Assembly: GCF_000003815.2 (NCBI RefSeq)
Contig: NC_049984.1
Coordinates: forward strand, 17,462,453-17,526,452
Length of the DNA: 64,000 bases
Source of the DNA: Branchiostoma floridae
Taxonomy: Eukaryota > Chordata > Leptocardii > Amphioxiformes > Branchiostomatidae
Direction of reading: 5' to 3'
A model generated the notes under the pieces. It did no database searches. It was not told the DNA's origin and saw only the letters and a program-made list of their open reading frames with translations. This document shows, in pieces, positions 23,356 to 34,775 of the stretch; within the stretch, counting starts at the first letter, position 1, and each line of letters begins with the position of its first letter. Made by a program: the position numbers and the translations under genes.

Positions 23356-23731
23356 GCATGCCCGGTAAACCGCCTCATGGTGTAACACACCAGGTTTGTA
23401 CTGAACAGTACAAGCTGCATACCCGGTAAACCGTCTCATGGTGTAACACACCAGGTTTGTACTGAACAGTACAAGCTGCATACCCGGTAAACCGCCTCAT
23501 GGTGTAACACACCAGGTTTGTACTGAACAGTACAAGCTGCATACCCGGTAAACCGTCTCATGGTGTAACACACCAGGTTTGTACTGAACAGTACAAGCTG
23601 CATACCCGGTAAACCGCCTCATGGCGTAACACACCACGTTTGTACTGAACAGTACAAGCTGCATATCCGGTAAACCGCCTCATGGCGTAACACACCAGGT
23701 TTGTACTGAACAGTACAAGCTGCATATCCGG
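23356..23731. repeat. Satellite of six 61-bp units
   Basis: The period is exactly 61 bp (23356, 23417, 23478, 23539, 23600, 23661, plus a 10-bp remnant). Each unit has CATACCCGGTAAACCGCCTC, ATGGTGTAACACACCAGG and TTTGTACTGAACAGTACAAG. Units differ at a few sites (CGCCTC/CGTCTC, GGTG/GGCG), and neighbours alternate in the CGCC/CGTC variant. The core resembles the module at 20398-20712. Confidence 0.9.
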
Positions 23732-23754
23732 ACAGATTTATTTTATTCACTCAC

Positions 23755-24060
23755 ATATACATAGAGAAGGACCCTACTATTTTCGATAAATGTGATTTTT
23801 TTTTTCTTTTTGCTAGAGGCGTAGCTCTTTCCAAACATATGTAATCAATAAAGTCCTATCTGAAGACCTCCATAACCGAAGCTAGGTACCCATTTTCACT
23901 TGAAAGAAGAGAAAGATGAACATTTTATTTGTTCTGGGCCAAACGCCCCACCATTAGGCCACGCGACCCCATGTTATATCATCGCATCTCTCGGCCTCTG
24001 TTATCGGAATGGCCAACGGGGATTCCTCAACAGGTCCCATGTTCGCAAAGGCTAATTTGG
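23755..24060 (-). mobile_element. Degenerate V-SINE-like copy
   Basis: On the + strand GAAGGACCCTACTATTTTCG, CCATAACCGAAGCTAGGTAC and CCATTTTCACTTGAA line up in order with the copy at 9120-9265. The tRNA-like head is heavily decayed. Confidence 0.5.
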
Positions 24061-24299
24061 TATCATGTATTCCGTGGATCTGACATTTTCTCACGTATCC
24101 GAATGAAGATAATGGATGATGCAGTACCCTTAGGGTGATTCTGAGGCGTTATCATATTCACGCAACAATAGGCTGGAAACTGGAACGGTCACATAACAGG
24201 AACAACGACATCAATCAACTCACGACGACATAGAAATGCAAGAGAGTCACATCACATTCGTAGTATCAATTTACCATTGGGAAACGATGCTTTTTAGCG

Positions 24300-24992
24300 T
24301 CCTGCATGATAGTCTGTTCTTTCCTGCGTCATATTCTGTTCTTTCCTTCGTCATAGTCTGCTCTTTCCTGCGTCATAGTCTGTTCTTTCCTGCGTCATAT
24401 TCTGTTCTTTCCTTCGTCGTATCTGTTCTTTCCTGCGTCATAGTCTGTTCTTTACTGCATCATAGTCTGCTCTTTCCTGCGTCATAGTCTGTTCTTTCTG
24501 CGTCATAGTCTGTTCTTTCCTGCGACGAGCGTCATAGTCTGTTCTTTTCTGCGTCATAGTCTGTTCTTTCCTGCGTCATATTCTGTTCTTTCCTGCGTCA
24601 TAGTCTGCTCTTTCCTGCGTCATAGTCTGTTCTTTTCTGCGTCATGGTCTGTTCTTTCCTGCGTCATAGTCTGTTCTTTTCTGCGTCATGTCTGTTCTTT
24701 TCTTTCTGTGTCATAGTCTGTTTTTTTCTGTGTCATAGCCTGTTCTTTCTTGCGTCATAGTCTGCTCTTTCCTGCGTCATAGTCTGTTCTTCCCTGCGTC
24801 ATAGTCTGTTCTTTCTTGCGTCATAGTCTGCTCTTTCCTGCGTCATAGTCTGTTCTTTTCTGCGTCATAGTCTGTTCTTTCTGCGTCATAGTCTGTTCTT
24901 TTCTGCGTCATAGTCTGTTCTTTTCTTTCTGTGTCATAGTCTGTTTTTTTCCTGTGTCATAGCCTGTTCTTTCTTGTGTCATAGTCTGTTCT
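24300..24992. repeat. Large 21-22-bp minisatellite, about 30 copies
   Basis: Unit AGTCTGTTCTTTCCTGCGTCAT with variants at CTGTTC/CTGCTC, TTTCC/TTTTC and CATAG/CATAT. A higher-order pattern is visible: the block TTTTCTGCGTCATGTCTGTTC with TTTCTTTCTGTGTCATAG appears twice (about 24680-24730 and 24905-24950). Long open frames on both strands merely translate the repeat. Confidence 0.9.
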
Positions 24993-25239
24993 AGACTAGA
25001 CCAAAAGGACCAGTTATACCATTCAGCACTCACAATGACATAAAAATTGATCCTGACTTGACTTGACTTTAATTTAGATCCACATTTAGCCAAGAATAGT
25101 ATGTTGTCAGATATTCTTACTGTGGTCCACATAAAATACATCAACACCACTTCTCTACTTTTTTGCGAACTTTAGATACTGCTATCATTCAGACTCAACA
25201 GTAAATGGGAAATTGGAAAGATCTTGGAGAGACATCGAA

Positions 25240-25960
25240 AAACCTACAGAAAATTTAAAAGCCAGATTTAAAATATTACTTTACCTTACAAGACTTTCTG
25301 TTCTTTGTATCATGTAGATGACAAATTGGAAATAACTTGCATGAAAAAACCTACAAAACAAATTTAAAAGCCAGATTTATGATATCAACTTACAAGACTT
25401 TCCGTTCTTTGTGCCATGTCTCTGTACGATACAACAGGCGGAATACCAGAAAGTCCTCCTATAGGCACAGACATATCAATCAACGGACAAAAGACATGAA
25501 AATGAAAATATAACATTACCTTACAAGACTTTGATAAACGATACTTCCCAACTTTTTTTTTTGTCAAACCTTGGAAAACACTTCGTTTGAAATACGGCCC
25601 TTTGTATCGCTGTGGTTCGGAATGATCGCCATGGCTATATCAATCAACTCATAACGGCATGAAAATGAAAATATAATATTACCTTACGAGACTTTGATAC
25701 ATGATACTTCCCAACATTTTTTGTCAAACCTTGGAAAACACTTCGTTTGAAATACGGCACTTTGTATCCCCGTTGTACGAAATGATCGCCATGGCTATAT
25801 CAATCAACTCATAACGACATAAAAATGAAAATATAATATCACCTTACAAGACTTTGAATAACTATACTTCCCAACTTTTTTTTGTGAAACCTTGGAAAAA
25901 CGTCTTTTGAAATACGGCCCTTTGTATCCCCGTGGTACGGAATGAGTGCCCGACTAATGT
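25240..25960. repeat. Tandem repeat, about 165-bp unit, three good copies plus older ones
   Basis: Units carry ATATCAATCAACTCATAACG, ATGAAAATGAAAATATAA, ATTACCTTACAAGACTTTGA, ACTTCCCAACTTTTTT and CCTTGGAAAACACTTCGTTT. They start near 25467, 25627 and 25795. The preceding region 25240-25420 has shorter, older related copies (TTTAAAAGCCAGATTT, ACAAGACTTTC). Confidence 0.75.
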
Positions 25961-26222
25961 ATTCTGACTGTTACTTATAGCGGCCATTACTATCTTGGGA
26001 AGGACGGCGGCAGCGGACACTGAAGCACAAAAACCATTAGTTTTCTAAAGGTACCTGCTGGGCCCATTAGGTCTTTCTTAATTGGAGAGGCTGGAATGGG
26101 TGAATAATAGGACGGTAAGACGGTATTCATCATCTTTTCCCTGAAGGTCAACTTTATGAGAGAGTGAAGCTCAGTGGCTTGTCTTTGTGGTTGACTGGAA
26201 TGTCGTATATTAGTTTTGTAAC

Positions 26223-26580
26223 TTGAACAAGGTCGAAGATGAAGCCCACTTTTTATTAGATTGTAGTTTATATAGTAATGATAGAAGTATTCTTTTTAGC
26301 TTTATTATAGGAAAGTTCCCTCGCTTTGAATCTTTGTCTAGTGTTGAAAAATTCATTTTTCTTATGAGGTTTGATCGAACGACATTATACAAACACATCT
26401 CAAGCTACATATTCAACATTACTAAGAAACGAGAAGAAGCCGAACAAATGTATTAGACTAGTTTTAGAATCCATGTTTTAGAAACCATGTGTACTGCATT
26501 ACTATCTTTTGTATCTATATGCCTGTACTTAGCCCGATAGGGCATGAATGTGCAATAAAGGCTATTATTATTATATTATT
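26223..26580 (+). pseudogene. LINE 3' end: ORF2 C-terminus (HFLLDC) and 3' UTR
   Basis: The frame reads NKVEDEAHFLLDCSLY, the H-x4-C half of the C-terminal zinc-knuckle-like motif of LINE ORF2, and ends TKKREEAEQMY. The 3' UTR has TTAGCCCGATAGGGCATGAA, TGTGCAATAAAGG and a (TTA)n tail. A related end lies at 38290-38530. Strongly 5'-truncated. Confidence 0.75.
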
Positions 26581-26621
26581 CGGGCTCTGGGGAGAGAATA
26601 CTCTCCAAGTAGAGGTTGGAC

Positions 26622-26790
26622 TCGACTTGTTTTTGACATCCCTTTTCAGGCGTTTCCGTCGGGCTTTCTATTTTGTGAGGCTTTCTTTTTTTTGTCAGCC
26701 GGTGAAAAACAAAACTGCCGGACAAAAACAAAATGAGCCAAAAAAAATAAAGCCCGTAAAAACGCCTAAATCAAAAACAAGTCGGAACCT
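26622..26790. mobile_element. Foldback element with CGACTTGTTTTTGA ends
   Basis: The left arm, GACTCGACTTGTTTTTGACA then CAGGCGTTTCCGTCGGGCTT, pairs with the right arm AAGCCCGTAAAAACGCCTAAAT then CAAAAACAAGTCGG with several mismatches. The inner GGGCTTTCTATTTTGT also occurs in the 113-bp duplication at 18741-18966, so these are one family. Confidence 0.65.
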
Positions 26791-27339
26791 AACCTCTGCT
26801 TTGACATCACGGTAGCTGATTGCAAGATGAAATTAGATATGTAAACTGTAAAGTGTGCGTCGGGACTTCCTTGAGTTTCTAGATACATACCCCTATTCCT
26901 TTGAATAATCGCTACGGTTAACGTCAGCCATGGCATCGTTGATTGCCTGCTGTATGCCATTGCCACACCCTTTTAGGAAAAGTGGGCAAATTGCCAACAA
27001 GTTTTGGTACTAGGATCTTCATTAGGTTTCTAGACGCATATTCTCATGTTTGCCATTCCTCAGAATAAAGATCAATAAACTATACATTGTATGAAACATC
27101 TGTGTGAGGATTAGATATCCCTACAGGGGTTGTTTGAGGCATTAAGAGGATGAGAATATGGAAAGTATTATGGGAGGCTTACTGGGTAGATTTTGATGAT
27201 TCTACCTAACATCATCCGCATGGTCATCTATTCTAAATTCCATTGCTGAACCCGCTACCTATATGATATCTAGAACGTTTATTTCATTGATTCCTGGCTA
27301 CACACCGATCTATATAAGTAGTTTGCCATGGTCATGATT

Positions 27340-27565
27340 GGTGACGAAGGATATCCCTGTAGCGCAACTGGTAGCAACTTCACAGTTGAGCTCGTGGTTC
27401 GAGTTACTAGTATGATGAAGTTGGTGGGGAGACCCGGCCGGTTGAAGTCCCGACAAAAACATCTCGGTTGGCGGTTGCGCTCGTCTTTCGGATGGGATGT
27501 TAGATGGTGGTCCCTCGTCCAAGGGCTTGCCTCAAGCATGTTACAGGCAACCACTCCATGAAAGG
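27340..27565 (+). mobile_element. tRNA-derived SINE, plus strand
   Basis: The head has an A-box-like TAGCGCAACTGGTAGC and a B-box-like GGTTCGAGTTAC about 30 bp later (27396-27407). A body with CTCGTCTTTCGGATGGGATG and GTGGTCCCTCGTCCAAGG follows. It is distinct from the elements at 5.5 and 9.1 kb. It is not a tRNA gene: the stems do not close. Confidence 0.6.
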
Positions 27566-27639
27566 CTAACGCGTCACAGTTCCATACCAGGTCCCGGTCG
27601 GGATGTTTTTGTAAACGCAAAATAGACAAGTAATGTCCA

Positions 27640-27735
27640 CGACTATTCTCTTTACGTCTCGTGTACTTTGTATTTTATATCACACATTTCGTTCCCGCAA
27701 GCTGCCCAGCTGGACTCCGGTTTAGAAATGTGACG
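27640..27735. mobile_element. Half copy of the CCCGGCCGGGC-ended MITE
   Basis: CACGACTATTCTCTTTACGT, TTTCGTTCCCGCAAGCTGCC and CTCCGGTTTAGAAATGTGAC match the right half of the element at 39131-39403. Confidence 0.55.
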
Positions 27736-29569
27736 TAGGCCTAAAAGATAACCAGGTACAGAAACAGTAAGGAAACTGACCTATGTGCCACTAAGCGGGA
27801 CAAGGTCAACAATAACAACAACAACAACGTAATGAAAGTGCTTGGATGCGGCGAAAGGATGTACTTAATGACCAACTAACTGCGGGATTAAAAGATAGCT
27901 TCAACTCGTAACCAGAACGTGCCCGGACTTTAACAACTGCCGAGGCATGCAGAAAATCACGTTGCCTCAAGGCCAGAAAACAACCAGTGCTTGGGCCAAT
28001 CTAAGCAGGCAATCTTATACGTACCCTGGAGGAAAAGGTACGAGTCTTGGTGCCCACTTTCTTTAAAAAAAGGTTAAAGATTTATGAAATTAAGGTCTTT
28101 TAAAAATACATTTTTGATTCGTTCTAAAAACGAAGTGAGTGGTATAGAAGCCACACCGCACTGTTAGCTACTTGTTTTTTGAAAAATCATTATCCCTTAC
28201 TCCGAGTATGAAAAAAAGAAGAATACGGATTTGTTATTATTGCATGATACCAGTGGAGGAGCATAGTTTATATGTGCCAATAAATTGCTTCTCTCTTTGT
28301 CGTACAATGTACGTTCTACTACAAAGTGATAGTCATATTCTACACTACTAAGTTATTGTTGACACGTACACATTTTTTGGCTATGTATTTCAGTTTTATT
28401 TTATAGTTTGAAACTGGAAGAATGCCATAATGTCATTCCATGGATACTAAATATTCTTGACGTACCCATGAATCTGCTCACGTCTGCAACAGTTTGCGTA
28501 TCAACGGCAAAGAATTAAAAGTTTCTAATTAGACCCAATCCTGCTAGATTAATCTTCTCAAGAAATTAAAATTCCATTAAAACCCCGCCGCGCAATTAGA
28601 GGTACGTTACCGTAGAAAAGGCACACGCTTTCCTGAAGTAATTGTGGTAATTTGTTTTACCCTTTTTAAAAATCTATTTAGGCCACAGGAAGTAAATTAT
28701 TTGGAGAACATCCGCGCGCTCATTAATTTCCGACTGGACTCAGGGAAAAAAAGAAGATTTTTCTTCTTTCTCAGGGATGGTCCGATAGACAGAGATGGGT
28801 AAATAGCTTGTGTTGTTAGCTAATAATCGTATGTAGAATTGACACTAGAGAGGTAGTCTTGACTGTAGTTGCTTAGTAAGTGAAAGTTACGTATGGAGAG
28901 TGGCACCAATATGGAAGCCATGAGTGTAGTTCCCAACATGGTTAGTATCATACCAGTCTACCACACTAGCGTCACTTTTACTACACTAGTGCATTTCTTG
29001 ATTACAGCAATGAATGCCTTGTTGGCTGCGATGCCACATTTTATCACTTCAATTCTTGTTACAACGTTTAAAATGTCTATTCTGAAAAGTTGCCATCTTG
29101 TTTTATACCCATCCTGTCTTATTATTTTTGCAGTCTGCAGAGGATGTCATCCATAAAATTTACTTGATGTAGCCTTATCAAGAATTCAGACGAAGGTATC
29201 TTTGAGGACCGTAGTAGTTCCTATATTGGACCGCCACCTGCATCAAAATAGAAGTTATCATAAACTATAATGTTACAGATAGAAATCATACAACTCGTAA
29301 TAAGCCTTGCCAATGTAAAACTAATCAGTCACAGTAATTATGAAAAACTAAGATCAAATGAGCACAGATTACGGCAGCGTTATCATATTAAAGAGATTGA
29401 TAAGATATTACGAAATTTAGGAGGACACTTTTAATGTGTAAGACAGAATTGTTCCCTCATAAACTTCCAAGGCTCTCATTTTCATATGTGGATAATGACC
29501 AAAATATCTTGAAACGTCTTTTATGCAAAATACAATGGAAGAGCAAGAACATACCATTAGACATACAGG
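27736..29569. other. Unassigned stretch
   Basis: No gene is seen. An 87-residue hydrophobic plus-strand frame (28893-29156) has no recognisable motif. Confidence 0.45.
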
Positions 29570-29885
29570 TAAAGCCACATTGATTCGATTATATGGACGA
29601 CATCCCCCACACCACAAAAATGATGCGAGCGTGCGAAAAAAGTTTAGAACAAAAATAATAAAAAAAGTTGTCATCATTTTGAGCTAAGTGGTCAGGGGGG
29701 TTTGTTTGTTTGTTTGTTTGAACACATCACTGAACACACAGAACATAAGATCTCCAATGTGCAAAAAGGAAGTTTATCAAACCAGTGCTTTTTGCGATAG
29801 GAAAGATGCCCTTTCATCATAAGTATATATTTCCAATATCTTTTGCATTTATGGGATGTCATCCATAATCGAATCAGTCCGGCCG
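29570..29885. repeat. Short inverted pair around CGATTATATGGACGACATC
   Basis: ATTCGATTATATGGACGACA at about 29583 and, inverted, ATGTCATCCATAATCGAATC at about 29855. Related text occurs at 19406 and 19740. A (GTTT)n run lies between the arms at 29699-29720. Possibly the ends of a degraded element. Confidence 0.4.
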
Positions 29886-29985
29886 ACAGAAATATAAACG
29901 GACCCACGTAATGAATTTGACCTCATATGCCTCATACTCCCGGATTGAAAACACGTGTACTTCTGACAGGTATTATATAGCCTTA

Positions 29986-30563
29986 CGAGGGGCATTCAAT
30001 AAGTAATGTCCCTGACCCATTTCCCATAGCAGGAGATTAATGAAACTTGGCACAGTTATTAGTCTTTCTCTTCATAGGAACCACCCAGAGTTTTGCATTT
30101 CTCCCATCATTTGATGTAGCTCTGGACACCGTTCTTGTAGGACATCCCAGGTTGGTCCTCCGACAGATGCCTCATCAATGGCAGAAGAGGGACGACCAGG
30201 TCTGGGAGCTGTTTCCACAGACTTCCGACCTTGTTTGAATTCAGGATGCCAGCGTTTTACAAGGTCATATGATGGGGCATCATCACCATAAGTTTTTTTC
30301 ATTTCATCAAAAGTCCCCTTTGGTGTGCGTCCTTTCAAATACAAAAACCGGATCACTGCGCGACACTCAACTTGCTCCATTTCACACCTGGTCCATTTCA
30401 CACCTGACTCAGTTCAAACACCAGTAAATCAGTAACCACAATTAGTTCAGAGCTGTTTTTTGCAACATAATCCATAGAGATATGACTCATTACACATGCA
30501 AAATTTCATCTAGATCAGACAACTGGAAGTGGGTCAGGGACATTACTTATTGAATGCCCCTCG
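29986..30563 (-). mobile_element. Internally deleted mariner transposon
   Basis: The ends are perfect inverted repeats over about 34 bp (CGAGGGGCATTCAATAAGTA then ATGTCCCTGACCCA) with TA on each side (29984-29985 and 30564-30565). At 578 bp it is less than half the usual length of about 1.3 kb. It retains only the transposase N-terminus. The crisp ends suggest a fairly recent insertion, probably mobilised in trans. Confidence 0.85.
30072..30401 (-). pseudogene. Mariner transposase, N-terminal DNA-binding part only
   Basis: The 109-residue frame reads VIRFLYLKGRTPKGTFDEMK (HTH1), then YGDDAPSYDLVKRWHPEFKQ and ETAPRPGRPSSAID, which together are the paired helix-turn-helix region and the linker (GRP-type hook) of mariner transposases. 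After about residue 83 the sequence no longer resembles the family, and none of the catalytic D,D34D residues are present. The frame is open from its start to a stop just inside the other terminal repeat. It could still bind the terminal repeats if expressed, but it cannot cut DNA. Confidence 0.8.
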
Positions 30564-30565
30564 TA

Positions 30566-31934
30566 CATATGGATGCTGGGTCAACATAGGACGTTATTAG
30601 TCCCTTGTAATTGCATCCTCGTCTTTGCAAAGAGCTGTCTGCTCTCATCTCACTGCTACATTCCTCATTCTATATTACACAATTCCTTCCTCCCGAGTAG
30701 GCGTTGTAATCAAATTTGTGGAAGCGGCTTACCACGAATATAACTCACGTCGTCCGCTCTAATTTAGAAAACTAATCTTGTAGGATAAATTGTGTTCCCG
30801 TCCAGGTCATGAAACGTCTCCTTCAATCGGACGTTCACTTTCTTGTTACCTTCGCCAAGAAGGTCATGTTTCCGTTGCGTTATGGTGCGTGGAATAGCTG
30901 TGGACGATCTTCATGATATTTGGTAGGTGGGTAGGTGTTGGTATTGCTCGAGAATTTTTGATGAAAAAATTAGAAAGAAAAACTCCCATGACTTTTTCCG
31001 AACAAAGCTGTTTGGGGTAACGGAATTTGATAAGAGTAGTTGTGTATGATAAACATCGTATGTATGGTCAAATAAACTAAATCGTCCATCAAAATATATT
31101 TGCAATATCCACACAGTGGATAGTATCAAAAATCGATAGCAAATGTTCACCCAAACAGGTGCAATATTTAACAATATCGATCACTTTGTCTTCATGAAGC
31201 AGTCTGGCACTTTTCTTTCATATAGATTTAGATGGATGCGAGCAATATGATTTCAACATGGTTTTGTACAGTGTACATGTACCGGTACAAAACCAGTGGA
31301 CCGGATCTTGGACCCATTTGGAAATGAACAAATTTTATTGGCAGGCGTTTACACGTTTCGGGGCTTGCCGGTCGAAGGAAACAACAAGAGCGAAGTAGAG
31401 TGGAGTATATAGTCATTTCTACCAAATGTCTATAATCAAACGGAGCACAGGAATATAGGATTCTTAGAGACCCATGACAGTCAGATACTCCACAAAACAG
31501 ATTCCTTTGTAGAGAAACAGACCATTGTTTTTAGTATCGCCCATTTACAACTTGTCTCAGACAACTAGGTCCAGGCTCAGACCCGGACCTGGACTTGATC
31601 CCTTGGACCTAAACCGTACCTGTACCTGAATTTTCTATACCGGTACGCACCCCTAATTTTCACCCGTCCTATCAATCAGCGAGCTTCCTAATTTGTGGTC
31701 TACTCCTTGTGGATTCTCTCTGCCTCGTGTGAGATAAAATCTAGCCATCTAAATGGAAATCGAACCGACGGGCAATTAGGGGAGATTTCCGGTGATTTAC
31801 GGACATCAGCACCTTCACCTTTGCCGAGTTTGAAGGTTGGAGTAATCTAGAATGTAAAGATCCGTCTCAGTCTCAGTGTTTTAGATATGTTTTTGCAGGA
31901 TGTGGTGCGTCTATCTACGTGTTGTCTTTATCAT
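30566..31934. other. Unassigned, with repeat traces
   Basis: TTACCTTCGCCAAGAAGGTC at about 30847 resembles a widespread invertebrate repeat terminus. An imperfect palindrome TGGTTTTGTACAGTGTACAT / ACCGGTACAAAACCA lies at 31258-31295, and GGACCTGGACTT-type repeats at 31565-31630. No gene is seen. Confidence 0.4.
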
Positions 31935-32230
31935 CAAGGCTCATCTGTGTTGGTAGTGATCATAGTACAATGCTAGACTTTCTTCCAACACAAAAGTACA
32001 CACGGAATTTTGAACGACCACTGTTGCCTTCTTCAATACTGATGACCAATCTCTTCAGAACGTTAACTCGCTAGAGTAACGGACACGCGTGATCTTGCGG
32101 ATACGTGACGTCAGCAACTGGTCAAACGTGCCAGGAAGTCTATAACGCTCACCGTCTCCACCACGTGTGTAAATCGAGTCACATTGCTTCAAACGGAACT
32201 GCTTCTTTCCGGTGATGAAAGGTACGGTAA
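31935..32230 (-). pseudogene. Penelope-like GIY-YIG C-terminus and terminal repeat
   Basis: The minus strand reads GGDGERYRLPGTFDQLL followed by TSRIRKITRVRYSSELTF and a stop (about 32190-32065). This is the GGRY-type C-terminal end of a Penelope-like endonuclease. It continues into sequence (GAAGGCAACAGTGGTCGTTC, then GGAAGAAAGTCTAGCATTG) homologous to both arms of the foldback at 45239-45578. The upstream frame is broken by stops, and no reverse transcriptase remains. Confidence 0.65.
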
Positions 32231-32339
32231 ACCGCCTGGCATAGCCATTTGTCTGGAGAATTACCTCTCCCTCTTATACTGCCTCTTTCAGTAAGACAGC
32301 TATCTCGCCCCCCCCCTCTCAAATCACTCAACGGACTTT

Positions 32340-32462
32340 ATGTGGTTCCTAGTCTTTTCAGTCACATCCTTACCCAGTATGAAATTGAAGGTTACACACA
32401 TCTGTCGTAAGTCGCAGTGAGAGCGCAGCGCGATCGCCATTTAGTGGAAAGGGGGCCTTAGT
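32340..32462. mobile_element. Right end of the GCGATCGCC-ended MITE
   Basis: TTTTCAGTCACATCC, then AAGTCGCAGTGAGAGCGCAG and CGCGATCGCCATTTAGTGG, parallel 13185-13290. The left half is absent. Confidence 0.5.
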
Positions 32463-33844
32463 GCCGCCTTACCGACAATTTTTGTCAGCCCCTTGAGTGG
32501 TTGTTCATGTCAAATTGTACTGTATTTTACACAGCTATCAAAGAGGTACTAAATATGCCCTGAGGTGCCATTTCGCAACATCTAATTCACGTCTTCAATC
32601 TTCCCCGTTCGCTTTAATTAGTTTGAAAGATTAGTGGGAACGGATAGAGTTTGCCTATTTGTTATCATTTCTAGCTAAACTCGTTTGATTGAAAACTTCT
32701 GTAACTCATTGACTGACCGTAATTACTTGATACATGTTTCCACATACTAACTTACTTACAGTTGATTTTTCTGGGCCAATATTGTTAAATCAGAAAATGC
32801 CGGGCGGTAATTACATATAAATGAGTCGGTGTTACAACAAATATGTGCTGGGATTGATGGATTAATTAGATACTGCATGTTGCGCGCTTCGACCCTTGCT
32901 AAATTCATACTTATCATCTCAGATACACCCCTTTTAGTAGTACCTAAAAGCATTGCACAACGTCGTAAATGAGTAATGTTATAACATGGAAATGAAAATA
33001 TATATGACATTGTATAGAGTTCTTCAAGGACTTTCTTTCCCCTCTTATCTTTCTTGTCTTTATCCCCCCCCCCCCACTCCAAGTGGATAGGGGCTGGGAT
33101 GACGAAGGTCAAGGTCGATTTTTGCCCCCCCCCCGTATGTTTAGGTGTTGTCTCTGTATCTGTTTATCTCTCTCTGTCTCTGTCAAGATTAAGCATTGAA
33201 AAATCATTGTGTTGCATCGATCAGCATCGCAAATTGTCCACAGAAGAATATGACATCTGATTTGGCCTCATACCTACTGTAATTGTAAGCGTGGGACGAT
33301 CACAGTCAACGCCCTTGTCCCTACTTCCATGGAAGCCGGAATGATCGATGAAGTCCATAGACCCTGAGGTCAGCATCACTAGTCACCTGTTAAATACAGG
33401 CGACCACAAGTCTCGTCTACTAACGACAGTCCGCCGGCAAGTGTACTGATTGGCTCAGGACCCAAGTGGCATTTTCAAACTCCAACGGTCGTTGAATCAT
33501 CATTGAAGTTGGACTCAACAGCAGATGCCAATTTTTCTCTAGCTCGTTCTGCAGACTCTACTTCTCTGGATTGAAACAAACACTTCTTTCGACATACTGT
33601 ATTGGTATCGACTTTGGACAAGACAGAAAGTAGCAACAATATTCAGATATGGTTTGCATCATTCCCATCATGCACTACACATGGGTCTGCATGGGGGCAC
33701 TACATTTATTAAGTTACTGGTTCATTTTTTGTAAATCTCTGATGCAATTTTACCTTTCTGACATTCATGAAGATGCAGTCTGCTAGAAAATACCATCAGC
33801 TTCTGTTGTTGAGTGCCCCTTTAAGACGTTTAGCCCGGACTAAG
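32463..33844. other. Unassigned, with C-runs
   Basis: C-runs at about 33065-33077 and 33126-33134. No gene is recognised. Confidence 0.5.
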
Positions 33845-34066
33845 CTAATTACACTTCTCCAACCGTCCCTGTCTAACACGCCTTCCTGTAGCTACTAGTC
33901 GGGCATATTGGTTTATGTACAAATGTATTTGTCGAGGTCTCCCAACACAATTATGTCTGTGCTTTGGTATCCAGAAAATAAGATTGATTATCTGCTTTAT
34001 TATTTCCATGAAGAATGAAGATGTAGTTTTTGGTAGATTGAAGATAAGCAGATACCAATTATGCAA
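33845..34066 (-). pseudogene. Possible LINE ORF2 tail fragment
   Basis: The 73-residue frame contains IPKHRHNCVGRPRQIHLYIN, which is reminiscent of the G-R-P-x-x-x-x-x-D-x-L tail of some LINE proteins. Evidence is thin, and there is no other family landmark. Confidence 0.25.
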
Positions 34067-34440
34067 ATCCTAATTTGTATGATTAATGCAAAGGTTGAAG
34101 GTGTATATATCCATTTGCCTAATCAGAATATATCATGGAGATATGACGTCTGCGAACTCTTGTTCCTATTGTTTTGGGTCTTGGTGTATGTTTTCATGTG
34201 CCCAGACACTTGTTGCCAGCATAACGTAATAATCTATCAATGGATTGTGATGATGATATATGATTATGTGGGGAGGTTTAGGGAAGACAAAGGTCTAGGT
34301 CAATGATGGGCCTCCTGGTGTAGTTAGCCCTGATAAGCGACGGAATGGGCACTACATATAAACCTAGATCACCGCAAGTAGCTTGAAATCACCCAATTTG
34401 GATATACTAATGACTTCCTTTGGATGGGTCCTTAAGCCTT
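34067..34440. other. Unassigned stretch
   Basis: Nothing recognised. Confidence 0.45.
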
Positions 34441-34775
34441 CGGTTATGTGTACGGGGCGCCTCCGACGTCAAACCACTACATGTTATTGCGTCGTTAAGA
34501 GTAGGGGTGACCCGACGTGCGTGGCCATTTGGGTAAATAATATAATGATATAATATAATCGGGTGTATTTGCAGCCAGTAGGTACCCAATGTTTGAGTAA
34601 TGAGGCACCTCCTCGAGCACGGGACGCCCGTTTTACGTCCCTCCCGGAAGACGATTTTGTGGAATTTCTTTGGCCCAGCTATACCATCCGGTCATCCTTG
34701 GGTGGTCTCCCATCCAAGAACTGTCCGGACTGCGCGTTGCTTAACTCCCGATTGCCCAGTCTAAACAAATTGCGA
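34441..34775 (-). mobile_element. 5S-rRNA-derived SINE-like sequence
   Basis: On the minus strand GGGAGTTAAGCAACG (near 34745) and CTTGGATGGGAGACCACCC (34704-34718) match the box A and box C parts of 5S rRNA in the right order, followed by GGATGGTATAGCTGGG. The 5S match is incomplete, the middle element is altered, and non-5S sequence follows. This is a 5S-derived retroposon (SINE3 type), not a 5S gene. Its full extent on the far side is uncertain. Confidence 0.55.

Noticed and set aside
23356-23731. Regular 61-bp repeats as a CRISPR array
   Set aside because: The whole 61-bp unit is conserved, with no unique spacers, and the context is an animal genome.
24236-24487. Open frame rich in Ser/Phe/Leu as a gene
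   Set aside because: It translates the 22-bp minisatellite, and the period times three explains the protein repeats.
34690-34775. Functional 5S rRNA gene
   Set aside because: Only box A and box C regions match. The length, internal element and terminator are wrong.
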